Shown: piece after piece, positions 52,516 to 61,826 of the stretch
Layout: every line of letters starts with the position of its first letter
Numbering within the stretch: position 1 is the first letter of the stretch
NCBI RefSeq assembly: GCF_026241895.1
Contig: NZ_JAPJIV010000014.1
Location: forward strand, 62,001-126,000
Direction of reading: 5' to 3'
From: Pseudomonas sp. RIT-562
Lineage (GTDB): Bacteria; Pseudomonadota; Gammaproteobacteria; Pseudomonadales; Pseudomonadaceae
DNA: 64,000 nt
Translations under genes and position numbers: made by a program
The notes under the pieces: model-generated
Databases searched by the model: none
Told to the model about the DNA's origin: nothing
Seen by the model: the letters and a program-made list of their open reading frames with translations, nothing else

Positions 52516-53811
52516 ATGAAAACCGCAACCCTCGCCACCCGCCGCTGGTGGTACATCATGCCCATCGTGTTCATCACCTACAGCCTGGCGTATCTGGACC
52601 GCGCCAACTACGGCTTCGCCGCCGCCTCCGGCATGGCCGCCGACCTGATGATCACTCCGGGCCTGTCTTCGATGCTCGGCGCACTGTTCTTCCTCGGTTA
52701 CTTCTTCTTCCAGGTACCGGGGGCGATCTACGCCCAGAAGCACAGCGTGAAGAAGCTGATATTTGTCAGCCTGATCCTCTGGGGCAGCCTGGCGACACTG
52801 ACCGGGATCGTCTCCAATGCCTATTGGCTGATCGTCATCCGCTTCATGCTCGGCGTGGTCGAGGCAGCAGTGATGCCGGCGATGCTGATCTACCTGTGCC
52901 ATTGGTTCACCCGCGCCGAACGCTCGCGGGCCAACACCTTTCTGATCCTCGGCAACCCGGTGACCATGCTGTGGATGTCGGTGGTTTCCGGCTATCTGGT
53001 GCAGCACTACAGCTGGCGCTGGATGTTCATTATCGAAGGTCTGCCGGCGGTGCTCTGGGCATTTATCTGGTGGAAATTGGCCGATGATCGTCCGGCCCAA
53101 GCGACATGGCTCAGCGATCAGGAGAAACAGGATCTGGAAAGCGCCCTGGCCGCCGAACAGGTCGGCATCAAGGCGGTGAAAAACTACGCCGAAGCCTTCC
53201 GCTCGCCGAAAGTGATCATCCTGGCCCTGCAGTTTTTCTGCTGGAGCATCGGCGTCTACGGCTTCGTGCTGTGGCTGCCATCGATCCTCAAGGCCGGCGC
53301 GCAGATGGACATGGTCGAAGCCGGTTGGCTGTCGGCGCTGCCTTATCTGGCGGCGGTGATCGGCATGCTGCTGGTGTCCTGGGGCTCGGACAAACTGCAA
53401 AAACGCAAGCGCTTCGTCTGGCCGCCACTGCTGATCGCCTCGTTCGCGTTCTACGGTTCCTACGCGTTGGGTGCCGAACACTTCTGGTGGTCCTACTCCT
53501 TGCTGGTAATTGCCGGCGCCTGCATGTACGCGCCGTACGGGCCGTTCTTCGCGATCATTCCGGAAATCCTCCCGGCCAACGTCGCCGGTGGCGCCATGGC
53601 GCTGATCAACAGCATGGGCGCCCTTGGTTCGTTCGGCGGCTCCTACCTGGTCGGTTACCTGAACAGTTCCACCGGTTCGCCCGGCGCGTCTTACTTGTTG
53701 ATGAGCGGCGCGCTGATGCTCTCGGTGGTGTTGACGATTTTCCTCAAGCCCGGTGCCAGTGATCGGGAGCGCCCCACAGTCGCTGTGACCCGCACCGCCG
53801 CACATTCCTGA
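52516..53811 (+). CDS. kguT: 2-ketogluconate transporter (MFS)
   Basis: 431-residue major-facilitator transporter of the anion:cation symporter family with 12 membrane segments. It starts MPIVFITYSLAYLDRANYGF, a typical ACS family TM1 with Asp-Arg-Ala-Asn, and has the cytoplasmic loop between TM6 and TM7. It takes up 2-ketogluconate made from glucose in the periplasm. CAGGAG precedes the ATG. Between kguK and kguD on one strand, 13 bp before kguD. Confidence 0.92.
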   Translation: MKTATLATRRWWYIMPIVFITYSLAYLDRANYGFAAASGMAADLMITPGLSSMLGALFFLGYFFFQVPGAIYAQKHSVKKLIFVSLILWGSLATLTGIVSNAYWLIVIRFMLGVVEAAVMPAMLIYLCHWFTRAERSRANTFLILGNPVTMLWMSVVSGYLVQHYSWRWMFIIEGLPAVLWAFIWWKLADDRPAQATWLSDQEKQDLESALAAEQVGIKAVKNYAEAFRSPKVIILALQFFCWSIGVYGFVLWLPSILKAGAQMDMVEAGWLSALPYLAAVIGMLLVSWGSDKLQKRKRFVWPPLLIASFAFYGSYALGAEHFWWSYSLLVIAGACMYAPYGPFFAIIPEILPANVAGGAMALINSMGALGSFGGSYLVGYLNSSTGSPGASYLLMSGALMLSVVLTIFLKPGASDRERPTVAVTRTAAHS

Positions 53812-53824
53812 TTGAGATGACGAC

Positions 53825-54802
53825 ATGAAAAAGCACATTGTTCTGTACAAGAAACTCTCGCCATCGCTAATGGCTCGTTTGCATGAGCAAGCGGAAGTGA
53901 CGCTGATCGAAAGCCTCGATACCGAAGGCCTGGCCCAACTGCGCGATGCCCTGCCCCGCGCCCACGGCTTGCTCGGTGCCAGCCTGAAGCTGGATGCCGA
54001 ACTGCTCGATCTGGCGCCCGACCTGGAAGCCATCGCCAGCGTCTCGGTGGGCGTCGACAACTACGACATCGACTACCTGACCGAGCGGCGCATCCTGCTC
54101 AGCAACACGCCGGACGTGCTCACCGAAACCACCGCCGATACCGGTTTTGCGTTGATTCTCGCGACTGCCCGACGCGTGGTGGAACTGGCGAACATGGTTC
54201 GCGCAGGCGAATGGCAACGTAACCTCGTCCCCGCGCATTTCGGCACCGACGTGCACGGCAAAACCCTGGGCATCATCGGCATGGGCCGCATCGGCGAGGC
54301 GCTCGCCCAGCGCGGACACTGCGGTTTCGGCATGCCGGTGATCTACCACAGCCACTCACCAAAACTGGCGGTAGAACAGCGTTTCGATGCGCAATACCGC
54401 AGCCTGAACGAGCTGTTGCAGCAGGCGGATTTCATCTGCCTGACCTTGCCATTGACCGCTGAAACCGAGCGACTGATCGGCGCCGAGGAATTCGCCCTGA
54501 TGCGCCCGCAAAGCATCTTCATCAACATCTCCCGGGGCAAGGTGGTGGATGAAGCGGCGCTGATCGAGGCGCTGCGTACGGGGCAGATTCGCGCAGCGGG
54601 GCTGGATGTGTTTGAACGGGAGCCGTTGAACCACGACTCGCCGTTGTTGCAGATGGATAACGTGGTGGCGACACCGCACATGGGCTCGGCGACCCATGAG
54701 ACTCGGGAGGCGATGGCGGCCTGTGCTGTCGATAATTTGCTGGCGGCGCTGACTGGAGAGCGGCCGGCCAACTTGGTGAATACACGGGCCTGGAGGGGCT
54801 GA
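53825..54802 (+). CDS. kguD: 2-keto-6-phosphogluconate reductase
   Basis: 325-residue NADPH-dependent D-2-hydroxyacid dehydrogenase that reduces 2-keto-6-phosphogluconate to 6-phosphogluconate for the Entner-Doudoroff pathway. Rossmann motif LGIIGMGRIGEALAQRG, catalytic Arg (NISRGKVVDE), Glu (DVFEREPLN) and His (ATPHMGSAT). Last gene of kguEKTD. The product 6-phosphogluconate could also feed the gnd enzyme encoded at 11-12 kb. Confidence 0.93.
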   Translation: MKKHIVLYKKLSPSLMARLHEQAEVTLIESLDTEGLAQLRDALPRAHGLLGASLKLDAELLDLAPDLEAIASVSVGVDNYDIDYLTERRILLSNTPDVLTETTADTGFALILATARRVVELANMVRAGEWQRNLVPAHFGTDVHGKTLGIIGMGRIGEALAQRGHCGFGMPVIYHSHSPKLAVEQRFDAQYRSLNELLQQADFICLTLPLTAETERLIGAEEFALMRPQSIFINISRGKVVDEAALIEALRTGQIRAAGLDVFEREPLNHDSPLLQMDNVVATPHMGSATHETREAMAACAVDNLLAALTGERPANLVNTRAWRG

Positions 54803-54909
54803 AGATCAATAAATCGGCAGCCCTGACCAGGTTTTCCGCGCGTCACTGGCGATCAAGAGCAAATCCCGCCTTCCTTGATGGGCGGGTTTGCCGGAGCCCG
54901 CGGCACACG

Positions 54910-56043
54910 TTACTTTTGCGATAACAACTCAAGCAGCGTCGGAAACTTGACTAAAGGCAATGGCAGAATCAAATAGCCTTCAAACTTGCCAAATGGCCCA
55001 CCGTCCACCACAGCGAAAATGAGCACGAATTGGTCAGTGGCGGTTGGCGCCATACGGTACAGGCCGCTGGCATCTATCGAACCCGGCCCTTTCAAAGGCA
55101 GGTTCCATTCGGCGGGCATCACTTTTTTATTGACGATGGCCTCCAGCTGAACCTCTCCTTTGGCAATATCCATATTTACGATGTTGATCGTAAGTCCAGG
55201 TTCTTGCATCAATGCCAGAACATGGACCGAGCGTTTGTCACCTGTCGGGGTACTGACCTCTATCTCGTCGAGGACATAGGTCTTTTCCTCCACCGGCCCT
55301 CCGTGATGATACGTGTGATCGCCCTCAGGTTTCTCACTCGGCCGCACTGTGCCGCTCTCGCCCGGCACTGGATTCTTGATCTCCCATTTCAACGTACCCG
55401 CATCCAGATGGCCCGCCGACAATTCGACAGTCGCGCCAATCTTGCAAGTCTGGATCAAAGGGTTGACGGTCAATTTATTGGCCACCACGGTCACCAATGC
55501 CGAACTGGAGTAACCCCCGCTGGGTGCACTGGCCGTAACCCGCACACGGGTGTAGCGGCCCTCGAACATTGTGGCTTCGGGCGCGACGTACTTGCCAGTA
55601 TCTGGGTTAATCGTCCCTGGAAGACTGGTGCTGGTCACCAGGTTATCCACGCTCCACTTCACGCCAGGCACGGGAGGCTCGGTGGTGAACGTAAACTCTT
55701 CGCCGTGCAATAACAGCGGCTCCATCTGTTTGATGGCGAACGAAGTATGGGTGGGGTTGATTCGACCGAAAAAACCGATATCGGTAGGCGCATAGACTTC
55801 ATTGCCCTGTATTGCCTGGCCAAAATTCAACTTGATGGTTTGCTCGATAAAATCGCGGATCAAAATATCAGCGCTGAATGCGGCCTTGAACGCGTCCTTT
55901 AAACGTCCACCGACGCCCTCTACCAAATAGCTTTTTTCTACGCGGTCGGTTATGTAACTTATAATAAATGAACTCCATCCCTCTCCCACTTCCACAGGGG
56001 ACAAATCCACAAACCTAGCTGCACCCTTGCATTCAATAGACAT
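54910..56043 (-). pseudogene. C-terminal half of a frameshifted Ig-like protein
   Basis: 377 residues from the first ATG, but the frame is open and protein-like upstream to the C5 run at 56141-56145. If one C is removed there, it joins the preceding gene half into a single 784-residue protein. This half contains two bacterial Ig-like segments with the 'INPDTGKYVAPE' and 'IDASGLYRMAPT' turns typical of Big/hyalin-type domains, and a helical stretch before them (GRLKDAFKAAFSADILIRDF). There is no signal peptide. ATG 56043 has no ribosome-binding site, which supports the frameshift rather than a second gene. Function unknown. Confidence 0.72.
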
Positions 56044-56101
56044 TTGGCGCAGTGATACTTCGCCACCCGCACCCTCTACTACCTCATACTGTGCGCTCAG
56101 C

Positions 56102-57265
56102 TCAATGGTAGCGTGCAGCGTCGGTGAAATATCCGGAGCTCCCCCAACCTGGACTCAATACGGACAGATGACTTTGTGATTCGACCGATGTCGTCCAACG
56201 GATCGATAGCTTCCCAGCATCCAGCTCAACTGTGAAAACATTCGGATGCGTAGCCAAAAATTGAAACTGATCAATCTTTAAATCAACCTCGATCATCATA
56301 TCGCTAAACCGTACCACCACGACTTCATCTACCGCTGGCGCGTGGAGCACACCTGACTTCGGTGTCGCCGACAAGAACTTTCCACTTTCGTCAAATAAAT
56401 AATCGAAGTCATCGGTCTGAGAAATTTCGAAAAAATTTGCTACCTCAGCTATTAGCACGCTTGCCGCTACCCGGTTCTGATCAAACAGCACGGTTGCCGA
56501 GTAGTCCTTGCTCGCGTCATCAGGAATCAGATATTTATATCCACCCCCAGGGTAATTCCCGCCATTTCGAGCCATCATGCGAACCAGGGCAAGAATGGCG
56601 CCCTCTTGATCTGTCGCGCAGGCTTTGCGCGCTTGGGTTCGCAGCTCAAAGGACTGCGGGCGCATCAGCTTATTGGCTCCTGGCTGTATCCTGCCCAAGG
56701 TGTAGGTGCGCTCTTCAGCGGGCAAGGCCTTGAACAAGTCCTTGAAATAATCGCCGCCCAAGCGTTGCGCTTGGGCTGTCTGGCTGAAGGTCAGGTGGAA
56801 GTTATCGCTTTTGCTCAGGTCCAGCATGACGCGTCCATCTGCTTCTACGTCACCTGGCACTTGATTGAGCAGCAAGTCCAGGTACAACCTTGGACCTTGC
56901 AAGGGATCTATCTCTTCCACTCTATCGGCCTTCCAACCACCGCCCTCTTTTTTCAGTGAGAACTGGCGCCCCCCCATGATCGCCATGGTAAGCACTGCCT
57001 TGGAGTCATTCAGATCTGCGCTGCCAAAAGACAGTCGTGGAACATCCAGCACAAAATCATGGATGTATTCCATATGTTGATTTTCAACAATCGGAACTTC
57101 GCCCGTGACCCGAAAATAACTTCCAGTGCCGAAGCGCTGTATATACTCCTGAATAATCAATAGATTGGCCTTGCGTCGATCAAACGCGACTACAAGCCCC
57201 CAATTTAACAGGCGCGTATCTTCTTTCATCCACGCCAATAGACTGGATAAAGAGTTATCTGCCAC
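56102..57265 (-). pseudogene. N-terminal half of a frameshifted protein sharing a module with the Rhs-type gene
   Basis: 387 residues from GTG 57265 (GAGG eight bases upstream; GTG 57295 is an alternative start). No signal peptide. It includes a ~67-residue module (EGAILALVRMMARNGG; YKYLIPDDASKDYSATVLFD) about two-thirds identical to one in the Rhs-type protein encoded at 59.5-61.8 kb. In the current frame it ends in an unrelated tail (GSSGYFTDAARYH) just after the C5 run at 56141-56145. With four C the frame continues GAPDISPTLHATIELSAQYE into the next half. The family is not one I can name; it looks like a companion of Rhs/Tc-type toxins. Confidence 0.72.
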
Positions 57266-57643
57266 GTTGCACACCTCACAGTAGTATTTATACACCTGTT
57301 AGCCATCAGGCCGCGTTGATAGGGTTTTACGCCTTGATCGACAGTTTGCCTACTATCAGAACTGATAGGGTCATCCGTACGGTTGTACAGGTACGGTGAG
57401 GGTTCCATTAAGGTTTATGCACAGTCGGTCATCCGCGAGTCTGAGGATTTTTTATTGGAGGTTGATGATATTTTTCAATAGGTTATGACGATTCGGACTG
57501 TCACCTGTCATTTGTGACAGGTTCCATGATTTTGTAATCGCGTTATAAATGGTTCGAACCTGAAAATCCCCAGCGCGCTCCGTTGCGGAGCAGGCGTTTC
57601 TTCACGCCCCAGTGATCATTGATGATAAATGGGAGACACCGAT
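57266..57643. other. Divergent control region of the Ig-like gene and luxR-type gene
   Basis: AT-rich stretch of about 380 bp. It contains the lux-box-like dyad at 57503-57522, a further CTGTCA just before it (57498-57503), and a small GCTCCG/CGGAGC stem near 57582-57596. No open frame of note. Confidence 0.5.
57503..57522. promoter_or_regulatory. Lux-box-like operator
   Basis: ACCTGTCATTTGTGACAGGT: 20 bp, 8 of 10 positions symmetric, with the same ACCTGT and ACAGGT ends as the classical lux box. It lies 122 bp before the luxR-type ATG and about 240 bp before the Ig-like gene. Confidence 0.6.
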
Positions 57644-57928
57644 ATGTACCCTGCCCATCCCACCCCGGTCAGCTCATCACCCGCCGCAGTTAACCGTGCG
57701 CCTCAGGAGCACCAACTCCCCTCGGCGATAACCCTGACTACCAGGGAAAAAGAGGTGCTGCAGTGGAGTGCCGCGGGTAAATCCTCTTGGGAAATCGGGC
57801 GGATTTTCAACTGCACCGAAGCGGGTGTGAATTACCACTTCAGTAATATTCGTCGCAAATTCGGTGTGAGTTCGCGCGGGGCGGCTGTGCTCAAGGCGCT
57901 GGCACTAGGTTTGATCAACCTTCCTTGA
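57644..57928 (+). CDS. LuxR-type regulator reduced to its DNA-binding domain
   Basis: 94-residue protein with a Pro/Ser-rich N-terminus (about 30 residues) and a complete LuxR helix-turn-helix: LTTREKEVLQWSAAGKSSWE, IGRIFNCTEAGVNYHFSNIR, ending AVLKALALGLINLP. It most resembles the DNA-binding end of quorum-sensing LuxR/LasR proteins, but no autoinducer-binding or receiver domain is present, so it cannot sense a signal by itself. GGGAGA lies seven bases before ATG 57644; an ATG at 57629 is less likely. Lux-box-like dyads lie in front of this gene and of the Rhs-type gene, suggesting they are its targets. Confidence 0.82.
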   Translation: MYPAHPTPVSSSPAAVNRAPQEHQLPSAITLTTREKEVLQWSAAGKSSWEIGRIFNCTEAGVNYHFSNIRRKFGVSSRGAAVLKALALGLINLP

Positions 57929-57989
57929 GATGTGTGGGCGAACCCACTGCCATGGATGTTGGAACTCATCCACGGCAGTGAGCAAATTG

Positions 57990-58595
57990 CTACAGCCTTT
58001 TGCCATCCCTAGCTCTTATATCTTTCATCTTCTGCTCGGCCAGTTTGGCGTTCTGCAGTCGTTGGGCCCTCTTTTCGGCATGGACGTCAGCCCTAGGGGC
58101 TTTGGCAGGGGTTTTTTTCATTGGCGCCTTCGGAACGCTCGTCTTGGGTGCTCGAACTTCATCGATCGTTTCATACACGTGATTTTCTATAGAGGCCCTC
58201 CTGGAAGCTTCAACGTCATCGAGAGAATCGAAACCCTTGAGTGCGCTTCTTACCGAGCCGGTGGTCGATGGTGCCTTTGAGCCAAACAATGCACTATCGA
58301 ACGAATCGAGCGAATCACGCGCCCGCTGGTGACCCATCGAACTCCAGCTACTCCCTGGATCCGACGTACCCTGGGACGCCTGTGTACTCAATTTAAGGCG
58401 CTGACCATGGTACTTGGGTAGAGGTCTGAACCCAGCCTTGTGGTACTCGGGAACATAGCTTGACTTCATATGCCCCCCCATCTTTGGTGCGGGCTTGGTA
58501 CGTGAAAATACCTTTGTGATTCTTGTAGCAAGCTTTGATATCCAACCAAAACCGTAGATTGTTCCCGTTGGATCCACGTAGTCGGCCGGGTTACC
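57990..58595 (-). pseudogene. Rhs-type gene, C-terminal tip (displaced from its core)
   Basis: The segment starts in the Rhs end motif GNPADYVDPTG and continues ~190 residues as a variable tip: IYGFGWISKL, a low-complexity Ser/Asp region, then a Lys/Ala/Pro-rich basic tail (KAPMKKTPAKAPRADVHAEK) ending RARDGKRL. In Rhs/TccC proteins this position holds the toxic domain, released after autocleavage near the DPxG motif. The fold of this tip is unknown to me. As the DNA stands, codons upstream of 58595 are antisense to inverted Rhs core and there is no start site, so the tip is not connected to its N-terminal part. Confidence 0.75.
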
Positions 58596-59632
58596 TACGA
58601 TGCATTCGGGCGGACGGCAACCATCACCACCCACGACAGCGTCAGTACGCAAACAGTAGGCATTGAACTGACATACGACGAGTTTGATCGTGAAACCCTG
58701 CGCGCCTTTGACCTCAATGGGGTCAAGCAGACATTGAGCCAGGTGTACAACGATGTCGATGGCCTGAAACAGCGGACTTTAAAGGAGGGGGGCACCGTAC
58801 TGCGTGACGAATTATATGATTATGACAAGCGCGGGCGACTGATCACCTACGAGTGCACCGGCACCCAACTACCGGTTGATCCCTATGGCAAGCCTATCCG
58901 TAAACAGATGTTCTCGTTCGATGCCCGGGACAACCTGACTATCGTAATGACGACATTCGGCACGGGCAGCAACCGGGCACGGTATTTCTACGACAACGTG
59001 GACAAGACGCAACTGAGCAAGGTCACTAACAATCATGCGGACTATCCGCCGCAGATTGATCTGCTGTACAACCCGGACGGTCACCTTATCCTCGACGAAG
59101 AACAGCGCACCCTCGAATACGACCCCCTCGGCCGGTTGATTGAAGTGAGAGGTGGGCCTGGTGGATCGACCCTGTCCTATGACTACACGGCGCTGAACGA
59201 GCTTGCCAGCCAGGATGACGGTGGGAAGAACGAGCACCGTTTTTACCAGGATGGCAACGTGGCGAACTTGATCAAGGGCAACGAAAGCAGCACTTTTTTT
59301 CGTGGTGATGGAGTCGTGCTCGCCGAGCACCAGGAAGGTGCTGACCCAAAGTCCCTGATGCTGGCCAGTGATCACAAGGACAGTGTCCTGTGTGAGCTGA
59401 GACAGTCTGGGCGCAAGGACATCGCCTATTCGGCATATGGGCATCGGGAGGATGAATCGTCGGTGAGCAGCGCTTTGGGCTTTAACGGTGAATTGTTGGA
59501 GAAGCGAACCGGTTACTATTTTCTAGGCAATGGTCATCGAGCTTATAGCCCGAGTTTGATGAGATTTTACAGTCCGGATGTTTTTAGTCCGTTCGAGGAA
59601 GGGGGAGTGAACGCGTATGCGTATTGTGGAGG
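58596..59632 (+). pseudogene. Rhs core segment in inverted orientation
   Basis: About 1,035 bp of Rhs/YD-repeat coding sequence on the plus strand, while the gene's N-terminal part and tip are on the minus strand. It reads from YDAFGRTATITT through repeated YD units (YDYDKRGRLITYE, FSFDARDNLTIV, LEYDPLGRLIEVRGG) to the classic core end LGFNGELLEKRTGYYFLGNG, RFYSPDVFSPFEEGGVNAYA. There is no promoter, start codon or ribosome-binding site in this orientation. Downstream of 59632 the frame only continues into antisense sequence. The joins share just CCT (58594-58596) and AGG (59630-59632). Flipped, it fits in frame between its two flanks. Confidence 0.8.
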
Positions 59633-61826
59633 GAAATGTCGAGGCAGTCGTGCCCAACTGTGTCTTGGTCAAGCGGCCCTGGCCGTCATACTCATAACCC
59701 TGCGTCTGACGCAGAACATCGGTGTACCCAAGCAAGCGTCCGAGCCGGCTGTACTGATAGTCCATGGTGTATTCGCCGTCAACCACGACTCGTTTCTCGC
59801 TCTTCAGCTCACCGGTGCTGTAGTAGGTGCGCGATAGCGCCAGCCCCTGCTCCTCGCAAAAAAGCAGGCGCGCATTTTTGCCATCGTATGTGTAGCGGGC
59901 ATCGTCGAATTCACCTTGAACCCCGACGCGGGGCAGGCGACGCAAGATAGGCTCTTTGCCCAATTGAGGCTGGTAGTCGTACTCGATGACCTCCCCGCTG
60001 GGGGTGGTGACCGTGTTGGGTTCGCTTTGGCCCGGCTTAAACGTGAACACCTGCTTGCGCCCACCAGTGTCCGATTCGAACATGCGACCCAGCCCGTCGA
60101 ACGTCTGGGTTCCAAGGACGATATTGTCGACGCTGATAACGGTTGGCAAGTCGTTATGCCCGAGCAGGCTCATCATTTCACTCAATAGAGCAGCGCCCGC
60201 CGTTCGCCTGCGATCAAACAGCACTGTTGCTGAATAATCCTTCCCGGCATCATCCGGAATCAAGTATTTGTAGTTACTCCCCGGAAAATTCCCGCCATTA
60301 CGAGACATAGTACGAATCAAGGCAAGAATGGCACCTTCTTCATCATTTGCGAATGCTTTACGCAACTCGTACCAGACCGGCATTTTGTCATTGGGACCCT
60401 GGCTGCGGATCGTGTCCCAGTCGAGCCCGATCTCGATCGTTTCGCCCACGGTGTCGCTGGCGACATCAATGACATAGGGAGCGCCGATGGGTGTTCCGTT
60501 CCAGACCACTTGATAGGAATCACCGTCCGCCAGCGGTGCGACGAGTTCTATTTTTGCGTTGATTTCCTTGTCTTCATCGGTATCGATCAGCTCGTTAGCT
60601 GTGCCTGACTCGCCGACAATATCGACCCCTTTCAACTGATCGTTACCAGGTTCCGGATCGGGCAGCGGATTCACTGGCCCCGCGGCAGACAGGTTGACTT
60701 TGACTGTCCCAACTTCTGAGTCATAAGGTTCTACGCCGCGCAAGACCTGGTAGGTCAATGGGTGATCCACTACCCCTACGGTCGCACTACCATAGGCTGC
60801 CCAAATCCTGTCCCAGGATATGAAAATGTTGAGGCCGCTGGAAGGATTGCCCCCGACAGGCGTGCCGGGCGTAATCTCTTGATCTTTCCACTTCACAACC
60901 ACCGTGTCAGTAGACTTGCCGTTGGTAACTTGGGGCACATTGACCAGTACCCCGCCATCAACAATATCGGAGCGCAGCAATTCACCGCCGGTGGCATCTG
61001 CCGCCGTGGGTGGGGCTAGAGGTATGAGCGGCAACGCTCCGAGCGCCACGGACATCAGTTCATACATAGACAACGCGCTGATATTGCCGGCCTTGTCGAT
61101 GAGGACATAGCCGCCACAGCACAGCCCGTCACCTGCGTTGATGAACTTGTCTTTGGGAATTCGTACCGTCCCGCCTGGGGCAATTGGCTGCGGACCGATC
61201 AGGTCAATATCGGCAGGGTCCTCGGGTAGCTCTCCTTTCAACCAGCCAAAAGCGACATTAACGTCGAGGAGCTCGCCATTCCATAACGGAATCGTTGCTT
61301 CAAGATAATCATTCCCGGCAAACGATGCATCAGTGATGGGAGGCGTGACGGTAAACGCCATTTTTGCCGGAGGAAGCGCGCCATTGGGCGGGGTCTTGTC
61401 AATTTGAATGCGAACCCGATTCGAGTGGTCTGAGACTCCCCCCGCGTTTTCGTGTTCATACCTGAGGTCAAAGGGACCTTCATTGACCGTATCCAGGAAA
61501 AACGTTGAGGGAATAGTGAAGTCCAAAGGTACCCAGCCCCCCCCACCGGTAACGGTATGCTCTTGGAGATTCGTCCACTCCTGACTACCTCCACGCGCAA
61601 CTTGTAATCTGAAAAATTCGTCCACCCCACCGGGAATCGTCGCGTCCCAAGTGGCAATCGTCGTCTTCTGATCTTCATTGAGCTTTGCTCTGGGGATCAA
61701 CCCTACCGGATCCCCAGTCATCACAAAATGAGCGACGACCGGGTCCTGTACCGCCAGGGGCGCTGCAGCGTCAGATGCGGATTCGCGTGAAGCCAGCTTC
61801 TGCTGTTTTTTATCTGAACCAGCCAT
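59523..61826 (-). CDS. Rhs/TccC-type toxin, N-terminal Ig-like region and first YD repeats (truncated by inversion)
   Basis: 767 residues as read. ATG 61826 has GGAGAGAG upstream. No signal peptide. Residues 1-~480 contain several Ig-like segments (IDKTPPNGALPPAKMAF; LLDVNVAFGWLKGE). At ~500-570 comes the module shared with the 56-57 kb gene (EGAILALIRTMSRNGG; YKYLIPDDAGKDYSATVLFD). Then Rhs repeats begin: TFDGLGRMFESDTGG, EYDYQPQLGKEPILRR, YEYDGQGRLTKTQLGTT. After residue ~732 (59631) the frame enters inverted DNA and reads antisense until a stop at 59523. Restoring the core orientation gives a 1,278-residue protein. Rhs/TccC proteins form a shell around a C-terminal toxin. A lux-box-like dyad precedes the gene. 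Confidence 0.78.
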   Translation of the reverse strand: MAGSDKKQQKLASRESASDAAAPLAVQDPVVAHFVMTGDPVGLIPRAKLNEDQKTTIATWDATIPGGVDEFFRLQVARGGSQEWTNLQEHTVTGGGGWVPLDFTIPSTFFLDTVNEGPFDLRYEHENAGGVSDHSNRVRIQIDKTPPNGALPPAKMAFTVTPPITDASFAGNDYLEATIPLWNGELLDVNVAFGWLKGELPEDPADIDLIGPQPIAPGGTVRIPKDKFINAGDGLCCGGYVLIDKAGNISALSMYELMSVALGALPLIPLAPPTAADATGGELLRSDIVDGGVLVNVPQVTNGKSTDTVVVKWKDQEITPGTPVGGNPSSGLNIFISWDRIWAAYGSATVGVVDHPLTYQVLRGVEPYDSEVGTVKVNLSAAGPVNPLPDPEPGNDQLKGVDIVGESGTANELIDTDEDKEINAKIELVAPLADGDSYQVVWNGTPIGAPYVIDVASDTVGETIEIGLDWDTIRSQGPNDKMPVWYELRKAFANDEEGAILALIRTMSRNGGNFPGSNYKYLIPDDAGKDYSATVLFDRRRTAGAALLSEMMSLLGHNDLPTVISVDNIVLGTQTFDGLGRMFESDTGGRKQVFTFKPGQSEPNTVTTPSGEVIEYDYQPQLGKEPILRRLPRVGVQGEFDDARYTYDGKNARLLFCEEQGLALSRTYYSTGELKSEKRVVVDGEYTMDYQYSRLGRLLGYTDVLRQTQGYEYDGQGRLTKTQLGTTASTFPSTIRIRVHSPFLERTKNIRTVKSHQTRAISSMTIA

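Noticed and set aside
51940..54060. 706-residue minus-strand open frame opposite kguK-kguT-kguD
   Set aside because: It crosses three well-identified genes in antisense and has His/Gln/Arg-rich, low-complexity composition typical of shadow frames.
57990..58652. A 220-residue minus-strand gene for the Rhs tip
   Set aside because: Its first 19 codons are antisense to the inverted core and lack a ribosome-binding site. Real tip sequence begins at GNPADYVDPTG (58595).
58734..59837. A 367-residue plus-strand open frame that looks like a free-standing Rhs protein
   Set aside because: It has no start signal, its first Met is inside YD-repeat sequence that is open upstream to 58596, and its last ~68 residues are antisense to the minus-strand Rhs N-terminal part. 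It is the inverted core plus read-through.
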